A DNA stretch of 64,000 bases from Himantopus leucocephalus (lineage: Eukaryota; Chordata; Aves; Charadriiformes; Recurvirostridae): assembly GCA_003993805.1 (NCBI GenBank), contig RSEF01000003.1, forward strand, positions 35,726,982 to 35,790,981, in the 5' to 3' direction. The first letter of the stretch is position 1; every line of letters begins with the position of its first letter. Position numbers and translations under genes: made by a program. The notes below the pieces were generated by a model. It made no database searches. It worked only from the letters and a program-made list of their open reading frames with translations, and was not told the DNA's origin. This document shows positions 52,555 through 64,000 of this stretch, piece after piece.

Positions 52555-52603
52555 TTATCCACTAATTATCAACTGATTATCTACTGATTGTCAATTATCC
52601 ACT
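52555..52603. repeat. Degenerate 11-bp tandem repeat (TTATCNACTRA)
   Basis: TTATCCACTAA, TTATCAACTGA, TTATCTACTGA, then TTGTCA and ATTATCCACTAA follow head to tail. A short young minisatellite-like array with about four units. Confidence 0.8.
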
Positions 52604-55600
52604 AATTTATGCTCATAACACCTCCCTGACATGGCAGTGACTTCCATTTTATGCACGGAGTAATTTGGGTGGATCAGATTTACCTGACAGCAGATTCTGA
52701 TTCAATGATGCAGTGAGGATCAAACTTCAAATTCCTGAGCACATTGTCTTCCCACTGGCAATTAATAATATGATAAATTTATGTACTTGAGTAAATGCGA
52801 ACAAAGCTTTTCAGTAGCCAACCTGTATTATAAAGGATACTTTTTAATTAATCAGTTACTGATTGATTTTGATCTATCTGAACCTGAAGTCTGCAGCCTG
52901 GATTTTCCTAGAGTTTACATGGTCACTTCCACCAAGAGAAGGTGAAGATAAATTGCTTCCAAGTAAGAAGTGCAGCATTTTACATTCACTAACAGATAAG
53001 TGGAAGTGTTTCCACAAGCGACGTGCGGCTCTGGACGTGAAACCTCAGACTCTAATCTCAGAGTGTAGCACATCCTGCTCCTCACACCGTAAGGCAGATG
53101 GCATATATTGCATTGCTCCAAAAGAAAACTTTGGAAAACAAAGAATATGAAAGTGATGCACACATCATTTCTACAGCACAATCTTACCTCTGCCCTTCTC
53201 ACACGATGACACCACATGCCAGAAATGCAGTAGCTTTACAGATGGTGTGGGGACACTTTGGGAACCAATGCCATGGCAGAGCCCTGAAAGCCAAACCCTT
53301 ACATCTTTTTGTTCAGACAAATCTCCAGCTCAGCTCAATTACATTCAGCAGGAGATACTTACTTCACACAAGCCATCTTAAAGTCTGTAAATGGTATTTG
53401 TCTCCTTTCTTCTGCTCTCAATGTTACTGCTGGTCTACTGCCTTCCTCTGACCCTCGCTAAACCTTGGAGTCCTTTCTGCAGGATACATCCAGTTTGCTG
53501 ATAATTTCTATGGTGATAGGAGAGCTTGTATACCTCTGCAGGCACAACCTACAGAATTAAGTGTTGACAAAAGCCTTGTTTCATGTACATGTAAACTTCC
53601 CCTCTTGACGCAGTCACAGCTCCAGGGAACTGCTGCTCAGTTTGTTCACCATTCTGTACAGCTACGTATAGCCCAGTGGCTGCAGCTGGACTAAGTACAG
53701 AGAAATGCTTCAGTTTAAACCATTAGAACACAACCCTAGTAAAAGCAATTTTTTCAGTCCTCCTACTGTTTACTTTGCAGGTTTTGGACACCTCAGAGAT
53801 AAAGCATGACCAAAGCATTCCTCTGAGGAACGCCAAGCTGGGCCAGAGAGGGTACCTCTGATTCACAGCCCACGGCAGTGGCTATGGTAAGGACAGCCAG
53901 GGGACGAAGGGGGAACAGGTTCAGATGGAAATAGCGAGTGTGGAACTGCCCTCCCCTCTCAGCTCTGACTGCTCAGCGTTTTTGACCGCATTTGGCCCCT
54001 GCAATGCAGGAACCTCTGACCTAATCACTCAGCAGCTTTATTTGACCACACTCAGCCTCTCTCTTTAGGAAACATGATTACTGGGTCTTAAATGCTTCCT
54101 AGAGTCTTTCATCTTTCCTCTATCTAATTAATGCTAATTTCCTTGATGTCAGTCCTAAAGTACAGTTGGAGCCTGGACGTAGATTACAGGGCACTTTACA
54201 ATATCAGCATTAAATCAGACCGAGATTGTGAAGCACATATAATATGCATTTCCTGAGACTTGTGAAGGGTGGGATTTTATCTTGCAGTGCATTAGTGCCT
54301 CTAAGATTGCATAACACTATAAGTCACTCAGTTATCATGACACTTGGTTGCCTGGAAATCCTCTTCTTTTACTCCATATGCCTATTTCATTTTTGTAGAC
54401 AAATCAGTTTGACACATGTTAACCTGAAACTATAACTTTTACCTTTCAGACAGTTTTCAAGAGTGATTTTTGTCAAAGAGCAAAATGTATAATCAACTTG
54501 CTGAGAGAAATGAAGAGGGACTAAAATCATCTTTGGAAAGATCCCACTCCTATTTTGAGCCCAGAAGTGTACCTGAGACATAATAGAAGAATACGCGCTA
54601 AAACTAAAAAGTACACTCATCTTGCAGTGTAACAGGTAAGATACTATTGAATCCATGAAAAGAAAATTATCCTCCATTTCGGTGATACTTCCTTCAGTAA
54701 GAAAGGTATATGGGTTATTTTTTAGTGCAGTGTTAGACCATTTGGCTATATGACTCAAGCCAAATCATGCAGCCAGCATCATTCCATGTATTATTGAGAA
54801 GTTTTTCATATGGGGATACATGACTGTTTGCACAAGCACGTTTCAAGGTGTGTTTGTGGGTGTACATGCAGAAGTGCAAGTGGAATTTGGAGATGAAGTT
54901 CTAAAGATGTCCTAAATGCTCTAAAAGCCAAACCTACCTGGCTCTGTACTGCAATAGCCACTGTTCTCCATCATCTGGTCACTTCCAGCGGTGGAAAGCA
55001 GATATGAAATACGACTCATTTGGTTTGGAAGCATTTTGTCATCACTTCCAACTGATTACCGAGATCTGATCAATGCAGGGAATTCCCACAGATTTTGTCT
55101 CTGCTGTTCTGAACAGTAGCTCTTTGATGGCAATACATGCAACCCAGTACAGTTAATAACTTGACTCAGATTACTGTTGTAACTCTCAGTTTACAGTATT
55201 GGCTCAGTTTCTCTGTATCTCTTGTTACTGCCAAAGATCAGAAAAGCTCTCAGTAGATCTTCCTAGGTAAAGTACGGTAACTTCTAAAATCCATTGAAGG
55301 AAAAAAAACCCAAACAAAAATACCCTTTCCTCCTTAATAACACCAAACTGCACCATGTTTTTACCTGAGTTTTTATATAAATTATAAAATGAGAACATGA
55401 TCAGAGCACATATACATAGATTTAAGAACAATAATATATTGAGCTTTATCCAGAGATGTTTCTCTGAGCCACCATAAATGAAAATCCGTTCATTTTTTTA
55501 ATAACAGTTTTGCTTCAGTGACTACAGTGACCCAAACCAAATTATTTTCATTGTAAATTATGACATGCACATTTTAGAAAACCTATGTGTTATTTAGTTT

Positions 55601-57715
55601 AAAATCCTCCTCCTTTTTAATGAAATGCAGTAGTTTGCATTTCTACTAAAAAAAAAAAAAAATGAATATTTCCATATTGGCTTCCAGCTTGTCTGGTGTT
55701 TTAGCCTGGCAGAGTACAGTGCATCTTTGTCCTTTATTAATGGGCTGAGCTTCTGGACAAGACCATGGTTTTTGCCCCTGCAGAATTTTCTTACAAACTA
55801 TGCACTATAAAATGGGCAGAAACAGAAACTTTCATACATCCAGAGGACTATTTTTGACAGAAGTTAAGTCACTTTTAATAAACAAAAGCTGAAATAGAGA
55901 TTTCCTCTCTTCAAGGCACAAATTAAATCTTTTCAAAAAATCCTAGGCATTTTAGCAGTTGCAAAACTGGGAGGAATGTGGGAGGCTGTTAGCCTGTAGG
56001 TCTGGTCTTTGGCCTGTATGAGTCCTCCCCTCCTTTTGACTCTAAGATGGAGGATAACGGTATGAACACTGCAGATGCAGAACTACATAGAGGGGCTGCC
56101 AGATGTGGGTGGTGCAGACAAATCACTGTCAAGCGTTAGAGGAGCCTTTCCAGGAGGGCTGCAGGCTCTGAGCTGGGAAATGTGCCATTCTCCACAGCAC
56201 TAGGAGCCACATGCAACACTGCTACATCCCCCAAGCACTCTGGAGATAACCCAAGACCTTCAGGTTTAGTGCTGAAATAGAGCATTCCAGTATTAGGTGC
56301 CCTCACTGCCCTGGCACCCAGAAATCTCCTAGCAGGGCAGTGCAGATACGTCTCTGAGGCTCAACTAAGACCTCTCTGTACTTCATGGCATGCTCAGTGC
56401 AGGTGGTGGAGCAGGAGAGGAGCTGTGTGCGGCCCTGTGTCCAGCAGGCAGGAGCTGGTGGAGCTGGTTCATCTCATATGGAGGAGTTAAACAAGAGGTT
56501 TCCTTGGCTGTGCATCTGTCCTCTTAATCCTCACTTCTACAGCTGAATGTGTCTTCTGAAATGAAGGCAGCACAGAAAACTGCCTAGGAATTGTCAGCCC
56601 TTCGAGATCTTTATACTACAAAGACAGTTTTTTGGGGAATCTGCCAGATATTGTCACCCCTGGAGCAGAAATAAACATGTGCCTTGGTCTCAGCTGCAGT
56701 ACATCATAAACCTGGGGTAATGCGTTAAAGTGCTGGTGAAGGAGGAGTTGTGCTGTTGAGTCAGTATGGGAGTTGTTAGGGAGGTAATGACACACTTTCC
56801 CTTGTGCTGTCTCCCCAGTGGGGGGGCCAGCTCTGGCAGACAGACAGACAGAGAGGAATTTTCTGAAATTAACTGATCTAAATTTGCCAAATGAGACTAT
56901 GCTCTAAATGACAACAGAAAGGTCTCATGGAGCTGAATATTTTATTGGCAGCATTTCTGGCATCCTTCATTTCAGAATGATTTGGATTGGGATAAAAACA
57001 GACACAGGCAGACAAATTGGTCCCCTGAATCTCTTACTTACGAAATTTAATGCAGTAAAAGATGAGGCAAGAGTCACTCATTTAAACTGCCTCAATCACA
57101 TTCAACAAATTTATGTATTTAACCACCACCAATCTAAGTTATTTCAAGTGTGCTCCTTCCCCACCTTTCCATTCACTCCCATCCAAAACATAGGCTTCTA
57201 GGTTTTGAATGAAGAAAAGTTAGGAAAGTGGTGTTCTCTGTTCTCTGGAAAAGTGAAGGTCTCTTTCAACTCAGTACAGAATAAAAACTTACAGAGTATC
57301 CCGAGCCTTGACCAGGTCACAAAGTGAAAGTTGTACATATATGGGAGACCATGTCCTAGGAGTTTCACTGTTAATTTAGTGGGAAGGGATGGGGATCTGA
57401 CCAATGTGGACTTGTATTTCCTCACCGATTGGCAGAAGTGAATCTCTCAAAATGATTTTGTGCACAGTGGCTGCCCCACACTTAGCAGTCTCATATCCTG
57501 TAATGAAACATGAAGTAATGAAAAAGGAAGCAGCAGTGGCTGAGTGAAGAACATGACAGGATATGAAAACGTGGATTTTTTAAAGCAAGAAGAGTTTAAA
57601 GGATGTTCTAACATGAGGTCTACAGTGTAGGAAATAGCATGTCTTTCATGACAAAGTTTTTCTCCCCTTTTGCTGAAAGTTCTTTGGTCAATGTTGCAAG
57701 AAAATAGCATTAAGG

Positions 57716-57814
57716 ACATGGTTTAGTGGTAGACGTGGCAGCGTTAGTTTTACGGTTGGACTTGATGATATTAAGGATCTTTTCCAACCTAAATGATTCT
57801 ATGATTCTACGATT
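57716..57814 (+). mobile_element. CR1 LINE 3' end
   Basis: ACATGGTTTAGTGGTAGACG, then GGTTGGACTTGATGATATTAAGG, then TTTTCCAACCTAAATGATTC and two octamer units form a plus-strand CR1 3' terminus of about 100 bases. The frame is too short to code. Confidence 0.95.
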
Positions 57815-57919
57815 TCTAATCAGCTTCAGCAAGATGAAAATCCAGATTGCTTTTTTCTTCTGTGTGCGGTCCGAACATCAGCAGCCACTTGCTGGGAGCA
57901 ACAACCAAAACTCGGGAAC

Positions 57920-58345
57920 ATGCTGCATGTTCTTCAGCACCATCTGCTGGCATTTTCCCTATTCACCACTTGGGCATTGCATCACCTACAGCCCTTGAGA
58001 CACTGACAGGAACAGTGAAAACAAGTAAAATCCTCCAAGAGACTGTTCATACATAGTAAACCTACAGACTAGCCTGGCTGAATTGGTTTTGATTTTGATT
58101 TGATAGATTTTGATTCTAATAAGAAACAGTACAAATCAGTCAACTTAGAAGCTGTGCAACTGAGCTAATGGTCATACATGTCCCCTAACNATGCTGCATG
58201 TTCTTCAGCACCATCTGCTGGCATTTTCCCTATTAATTGGTTTTGATTTTGTTTTGATAGATTTTGATTCTAATAAGAAACATAGTACAAATCAGTCAAC
58301 TCAGAAGCTGTGCGACCGAGCTAATGGTCATACATGTCCCCTAAC
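57920..58345. repeat. Duplicated segment joined by a single N (58190), probable haplotype duplication
   Basis: The left copy 57920-58189 and the right copy 58191-58345 are near-identical except that the right copy lacks 57964-58080 (117 bases) and has a few SNPs (for example TGCAACTGAG versus TGCGACCGAG). The copies abut at one N, a contig-join mark. This looks like two alleles laid end to end rather than a genomic tandem. Confidence 0.85.
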
Positions 58346-58919
58346 AAAAGTATAATGGAGGCCAGGGACAAAAAGACAACTCAGAGCAAAACAAAACTCA
58401 TGAGGTGATGAAAACACAAGATGAGGTTATCTGGGCAGGGGAAAAGTCTACAGGAAATATAACAAGATATTAACCTGGAAAAGAGCTTTTGAAAGCAAAG
58501 ACTGCAGACAGTATGTATTTCCTGAGATCTGCGCCTAAGAATGGCATTCCTGCACAGGCTGTTATTTTCAAATTTTGCAATACTCCTGTTTAAATATAAA
58601 GCTGATTAAGAGGGAGGGATGACTCTGTTTTTTTTTAAGAAGACTTCAGATAAACAAGCTCTGACCCCTCTGACTAGAACATCTCTACATATTACTCCAG
58701 TGGGACAGATCTGGTGCTGGGTTCATTGACAGTCTCTGCTGTCTTCAGAAACAGTGACATGAAAACAAAAAGGAAAACAAAATTTGGAGCACATCTTGTA
58801 CACACTGCAAATCAGTGCAACTCACTGACATCAAAAGCACTTACTGATTTCCTGCAGTGGAGGAACCTTTCCCTCTGATGCCTTTTCTGCCAGTGGAGTA
58901 AACCTGAATTGAAGCACAG

Positions 58920-59019
58920 NNNNNNNNNNNNNNNNNNNNNNNNNNNNNNNNNNNNNNNNNNNNNNNNNNNNNNNNNNNNNNNNNNNNNNNNNNNNNNNNN
59001 NNNNNNNNNNNNNNNNNNN
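58920..59019. other. Assembly gap of exactly 100 N
   Basis: A run of 100 N, a common placeholder for a gap of unknown size. A CR1 tail follows at once. The two ORFs that span it are not real. Confidence 0.99.
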
Positions 59020-59060
59020 CCCTTCCAACCTCAACAATTCTATGATTCTATGATTCTATT
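59020..59060 (+). mobile_element. CR1 3' tail next to the 100-N gap
   Basis: CCCTTCCAACCTCAACAATTC followed by three ATGATTCT-type units is the very end of a plus-strand CR1. The rest of the element must lie inside or beyond the gap at 58920-59019. The repeat may have caused the gap. Confidence 0.9.
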
Positions 59061-61421
59061 ATGCAGTGCTGCACACAGCAGTAACGAGGAAAAATGGATT
59101 CCTATTAAAGAAAAGAAAAGGCTGGCAGAATGGGATGCTATGCTAGATTAGTTGTTACAGCAAAATGTCTCCTCTATTCAGAGGCTGGGAGTGGTTAGAG
59201 TCATTGGAGGAGCTGTACAGAAGTAGTGTAAGAAGAAATGCAAGGGCAGCCTAAATGTAAAGGTTGTGCTGTGCAATGTAGCAACTGATGGTTTCAAGTA
59301 TGCATGTAAGATAGAAGATTGGAGTGTAATATCATCTGCTTAAAGATGAATGCAGCTCCTCCTGCTGAGCAGGTCTGTAGCTGGATTACGAAATTTTGTG
59401 CACCCCCCCCTCTCACTTGCATGGCAGCTGGGCAAAGAGCACGGTGCTTGGCCGACCCTAGGCCAATGCAGAAGCACCTGGAAGAGTTAAAAGTTGAGTT
59501 CCAGCAGATGGTGGCTTGGTGTCACACAAGGTCTTAGAAGAGGTATAAACCAGGGAACAGTAAAACCAAAATATATCTGTGAAACGTTCATCAACAAACA
59601 CGTTGAACCAGACTATGATTACCCAGAGAAGGGTTGGTACATCAAAGAGCAGCTTGGCTTTCCGAAGAGGACTGCTTGTTGAGCGTGGGGTCTTTGGCGG
59701 TCTTCTTTGTGGGAGACAACAAAAATTGTTCAGAAGAAAATATGATGAAGTGCTATTTTCAAACAGCTCAGCGACTCCACAGAAGCCATTTGCGGCTATG
59801 ATTTCTCTCATATTACTTTACTGCATTTTACTGTTTCAACAAAAATGTATGCTGTGTGTCTGCATGTGGGGAACTGCAGATGTGCTGGAGAGGAGGAAAA
59901 GTTCATTTCAAACCTGCATGTTGAAAAACTTCATGCAGTGTGAACTTATTTTCTCTTTAAACTAAACATATATTTGTGTACATTAAAAAAGTGCTGATTT
60001 TAAATGTTTTTGTTTCTGATCTGGGAACTCAAAGGGCAGTCATCTGAACAAATTTTTGCTCTTACTGAGCTATTATTACACCTTAGAGACACGAATGGTT
60101 CCAGTGTGTGAATTTGAAGGTAATTTGACAAGACATGTGGAATCTAAGGTAGCAGAAGTGTAGATAGAGGCTCATTTTCTTGTGTAAAAAAAAGGTTCAG
60201 AGTATAACCCGACCTGAAATGCCGACTCAGCAACAAGGTGCCACAAAAATTTCTTTCCAAACATTGTGGCATCTGTTAATGCCAGGAAACCTCACAGAAG
60301 TTAAAGAATGTGATTGAGATGTTCAAAGTAAGATCCTGAATTCTACTTCAAGCTCTGGTGATGACGGTTTCTGGTATATCTATGCAGGAAAAGAAAAGTA
60401 TCATTGTTATACGGGTAGGATTACCTTGCCAGCAAAATCCAGTAGCACGGATGACAATAATAATGAAGACGCAAAAGTCCACTATATTAGCACACGCTCA
60501 TAACTACACTAAAAACTCTCCAAGAATCCTGGCCATGTGTTTTGCTTTCTAGCATGTCCCAAAGGCCAAGCCACCGATTCTTCTTGGCTATCTTCTGTCC
60601 TTGCCCGCTGATGGTAGCACAGGTCTGCCAGCACAGCCTGCAATCGCACACCCTCATTTTGCTGTCATGCTAGTATCACAGTGAGAATATTTAGATACAT
60701 AATTTTAGATATCTAAAAGAGGGAAATGGATTTGCATTTCAGTTTTATGGTTATTTGAACTGACTGCCATACTCTGGAAAATGAATCATGGGTGCTGGTT
60801 TTAGTGGTGGGCAGCTGTGCACTCCTGCGCTCCTCTCCTGTATCTCTCTCTCTGTCTCAGAACACGCTCTCTGTAATCGCTGGGTGGCCAGTGAAGCTGG
60901 TAAATGAAAGGAGTGTTTCAGACTGAGTACACAGAGATGAGGGGGTGTAATGCAAATGGGTAATTTAGAAATAAAAACTAGGTAGTTGTCCTAAAGTAAT
61001 AGTTATGATTTATCATCTGTTAAATTCTTTCACCACATCTAAACCAAGAAGTGTTTTGGAACACCTGCGCTTTGCTGTTGGAAGCTCATTTGAGCTGGAA
61101 AATTCTTCCTCCGGAGGCAATTTATTACCCATGTAACGGATGCTATTCTGTTGAATGTGTAGCATACTGAGGTTTGGCTACCAGTTTCACTCTTTCAACA
61201 CAAAGTGAAAATATGGAGCTTGTGGGTTTGGAAGAATTTCTCTTATTGATATGGAAAACTAAGAATTTAACTTGGAAATTCTTTGATTAATTCCTGATTC
61301 TGTTTATGCAGGGAAAAGGCTGTTAATATTGGAAATTAAGTTCAAATGTATTCAATAACAAACTCCCCTCTTCAGAGGCAGCTCGTTTCACCTTTTGATG
61401 GGAAACCAATCCCTGAGCAAC
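59061..61421. other. Unassigned stretch right of the 100-N gap
   Basis: Several overlapping frames of 60-130 residues occur at 59319-59965, including one (59494-59682) with a rather protein-like composition (EPDYDYPEKGWYIKEQ), but I recognise no family and see no splice or start context that links them. Could be a decayed retrocopy or repeat, or chance. The remainder is AT-rich DNA without recognisable features. Confidence 0.35.
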
Positions 61422-61492
61422 AAGTCTATCTTTCAATAGGCTGCTATCATGATTTTNAAGTCTATCTTTCAATAGGCTGCTATCATGATTTT
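61422..61492. repeat. 35-bp direct duplication joined by a single N (61457)
   Basis: 61422-61456 and 61458-61492 are identical (AAGTCTATCTTTCAATAGG...GATTTT). The N between them marks a contig join whose overlap was not collapsed. The repeated VYLSIGCYHDF in the frame over it is an artefact of this. Confidence 0.9.
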
Positions 61493-61986
61493 ACAGATTT
61501 TAAAATTTTACAAAGTTATATATTTTACAAATGGGAAAAATGAAGGTCTGAAAGGCTAAAAGGGAACATTTTCTCTGTCTTACTGATGTTGTTTTAAATT
61601 TTTGAGAACAATTATTAAGAACCCAGCAACTCTGGAAAAAAGCACATTGAACTATGTATCCTGAATCAGGTTAAGTCACTTGATTTTTCTACGAATTACT
61701 TGCAGTATATTTCCGCACTTTTAGAACACACTTCTCTGGAGTGTGTGCCTACCAATCTGACTGATGTACAAGATCAGAGGAACTCCAGACATCTAATCAC
61801 TTCATCTTTCCTTCCTAAATATTCTTTATCTGACAAGCTATTTTTGTTTCATTTTTTATTTTAATTTCAATAAGCACGGGAAAACAGGTACCACTGTGTT
61901 CATTTTGTGTATAAGATTGCTAAGGAATTACCATACTAGACTGCTCACATCCATCTGGTGTCTGATGATTCAAAAATATATACAAG

Positions 61987-62420
61987 AAATTCTGAAATGG
62001 CTAATCACAAAGTGAAATACACTCCTGTGAAACAGTTGCGGAGCTGTCACTAGTCTTTGAATTTCAAATGTTTCAAAGTGATCAGATTTTATATTCCTTG
62101 TTCTAGTTCACCACAAAATGACAATGACAAAGACACTTCTATTATACACTCCACAGTGGTTTGACCATTCAATTATAGCAGTTTTGATGTTCTTAGTTTT
62201 GNAAATTCTGAAATGGCTAATCACAAAGTGAAATACACTCCTGTGAAACAGTTGCGGAGCTGTCACTAGTCTTTGAATTTCAAATGTTTCAAAGTGATCA
62301 GATTTTATATTCCTTGTTCTAGTTCACCGCAAAATGACAATGACAAAGACACTTCTCTTATACACTCCACAGTGGTTTGACCATTTAATTATAGCAGTTT
62401 TGATGTTGTTCTTAGTTTTA
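61987..62420. repeat. 215-bp direct duplication joined by a single N (62202)
   Basis: 61987-62201 and 62203-62420 match over their whole length with a few SNPs (CCACAAAATG/CCGCAAAATG, CTATTATAC/CTCTTATAC, CATTCAATT/CATTTAATT) and a 3-base insertion (GTT) in the right copy. This is consistent with two alleles not merged by the assembler. Confidence 0.9.
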
Positions 62421-62445
62421 AACAGGACTAGGTTATGCTTGTGAA

Positions 62446-62886
62446 TCTTTTTCTTTTTTAGCGTAATGTAAGGTTTTCTTTGTTTTAACGGCAAATTAAC
62501 AGGAGTTAGTAAACAAAATCAGTTTGATACTTTCCTGGTATTGATAAGCTGTAGCTCAGGGAAGTTTTTGTCTTGAGGCCAATCCCCTGGCAGCCCTAAA
62601 GGAAGGACTAGATTTATGTGTTCTCTCCTTATGTCCTCCTTTGTACATTCCTATTTGGGNTCTTTTTCTTTTTTAGCGTAATGTAAGGTTTTCTTTGTTT
62701 TAACTGCAAATTAACAGGAGTTAGTAAACAAGTTAGTAAACAAGTATCAGTTTGATACTTTCCTGGTACTGATAAGCTGTAGGTCAGAGAAGGTTTTGTC
62801 TTGAGGCCAGTCCCCTGGCAGCCCTAAAGGAAGGACTAGATTTGTGTGTTCTCTCCTTATGTCCTCCTTTGTACATTCCTATTTGG
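62446..62886. repeat. About 214-bp direct duplication joined by a single N (62660)
   Basis: 62446-62659 and 62661-62886 match end to end. The right copy has an extra short tandem (GTTAGTAAACAA twice) and several SNPs (for example TTAACGGC/TTAACTGC, CTCAGGG/GTCAGAG). Same pattern as the neighbouring single-N joins. Confidence 0.9.
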
Positions 62887-64000
62887 ATTAATGTCTTTGC
62901 AAATGTTCTAGGGAAGTGTCAGATCTGCAAAGACAAAGAACAGGTATTGTTATTTTTGCTGTGAAGCTTAAGTTTATATAATGGAGAATGACAGGCTGCT
63001 TGTGCAAGTGCAGTGGTACTAGTAAGCAAAGTGGAAGGAAATATCTCAGAAGCCTACACCAGGCCTTGCAGCAGATAAAATTAGCCACAAAAGGTTTGGG
63101 GAACAATTTATGGGGTCTTGGGGGTAAGGGTTGAATTGGGCATTGGTGTATTCATACAGTTTGTTGCTATCAGGAGAAAAAGAATAATAACAGTACACAG
63201 TACTGATCAAATCCATTCCTTGAAGGTGGATATTAAGGCCAATACTGAAAAACTATTAGCCCAAAGGGCAGGCATCTGGTGACATGGAAGTGGTTTATCA
63301 GAATTGCGTTGTTCTGTAAACAAAGTTGTGTATCTCAGATTTCACAGTGACTGCTTCGGATGCAGTCTTTCATCTAAAGTACAAACCCTGTTAGTATGGA
63401 AGAGACAAGCAGCACTTCAAGAAATGTTCATCAAACAAATACAGAATGCCAAAGCTATAGGTTTGTTTTGCTTGCTTTCTTTTTTTTTTTCTTGTTTAAT
63501 GCTGTATTTACAATGTGAATTCCTTGTTGACTATATGGATATTCTGTCAGTCATATTTGGATTATTCAGGGTCCTTTTCCAAGTCATCTTATCAAAGCAA
63601 CTGCAAAAATTACATTTGCTCCCAGCTAAGGTGACTGCCCCATTCCTGTCACTGAGGGTCTCTAATCACTGGCTTCCAAAAAATTCAGTCTGCAGATAAC
63701 AAAAAGAGAGAGAGACCACGATATAAACAGCTGGGTTCCCCCTTCCATACAAGCCTCTCTCTGTTTCCGGATTTAGACAGGAGTGGGGAGAATCGGGTCT
63801 GTCTGGACTTTTTTCCTCCACCGTCCAGTTCTTATTTTAGTTTCTTTCATCAGCTGTGCAATTGAAAACACTCTTCTCCCAGGCTCTCAGCATGGACAAC
63901 AGGAGGTATTAGAATCCTAACACATGATAATGGCAATTAAATCTCTATCCTGTATCATCACCTCATCCATCTTTAAGTTGCTCTTTCCCTCCTGGCTGTG
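62887..64000. other. Right end of window, no recognised feature
   Basis: Unique AT-rich DNA. A 131-residue plus-strand ORF (63304-63699) contains a poly-Phe/Leu stretch from a T10 run and has no known domain; I take it as chance. Confidence 0.5.

Larger units (their letters stand above)
45496..57715. other. Upstream gene-poor region, central part
   Basis: No known protein or RNA gene seen on either strand. The content is unique AT-rich sequence, a CR1 tail scrap, an A18 run, a CA/TA microsatellite and an 11-bp array. All ORFs are below 125 residues and lack recognisable domains. Confidence 0.55.

Noticed and set aside
58831..59151. ORFs spanning the 100-N gap
   Set aside because: Most of each is unknown sequence, and the remainder of the plus-strand one includes a CR1 tail.
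61346..61543. Apparent repeated peptide VYLSIGCYHDF
   Set aside because: It follows from the 35-bp duplication at the single N, judged to be an assembly artefact.
63304..63699. 131-residue ORF with a membrane-like stretch
   Set aside because: The hydrophobic run comes from a T10 homopolymer. No homologue recognised and no promoter or splice context.
1..64000. Search for tRNA, rRNA, CRISPR arrays, bacterial operons or complete viral genomes
   Set aside because: None seen on either strand. The window is ordinary avian nuclear DNA with one gene.

Overview
The window reads as nuclear DNA of a bird. It is AT-rich, non-coding vertebrate sequence with sparse interspersed repeats. Nearly every recognisable repeat is a CR1 LINE with the typical avian CR1 3' end, a GATTCTATG-type octamer tail preceded by a CCTTCCAACCT-type block. 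The one protein gene is a clear vertebrate orthologue. Species cannot be fixed from the sequence alone. No bacterial, viral or CRISPR-like system is present.

The single recognisable gene is CDC42EP3 (Cdc42 effector protein 3, BORG2) on the minus strand. Its whole 255-codon coding region lies in one exon at 6677-7444. The 3' UTR runs leftward, with a plausible polyadenylation signal near 5620. A strong polypyrimidine tract and AG sit just upstream of the ATG, and an alternative acceptor lies at about 7691. The only CpG island, at roughly 31850-33230, lies 25 kb upstream and holds two good minus-strand splice donors. The inferred layout is therefore a non-coding first exon in the island, a 24-25 kb first intron, and one terminal exon carrying the CDS and 3' UTR.

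Region by region: 1-5600 is downstream intergenic sequence with one CR1 copy. 5600-7458 (or 7690) is the terminal exon of CDC42EP3. 7459-32440 is the large intron, with one good CR1 copy, two very old CR1 fragments, a CR1 scrap and several candidate regulatory patches, notably an inverted repeat at 15391-15434 and an AP-1 palindrome at 19008-19016. 31850-33230 is the promoter island, broken by a 26-C run and small N gaps. 33230-64000 is a gene-poor upstream region with CR1 tails, simple repeats and no convincing exon.

The clearest unexplained structure is an assembly pattern at the right end. Four single-N positions (58190, 61457, 62202, 62660) each separate two near-identical adjacent copies of 35 to about 270 bases. 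The copies differ by SNPs and small indels, which fits two haplotypes placed end to end. A 100-N gap (58920-59019) falls in the same stretch. These duplications should not be read as biology until checked against reads. I found no previously undescribed biological system in this window.
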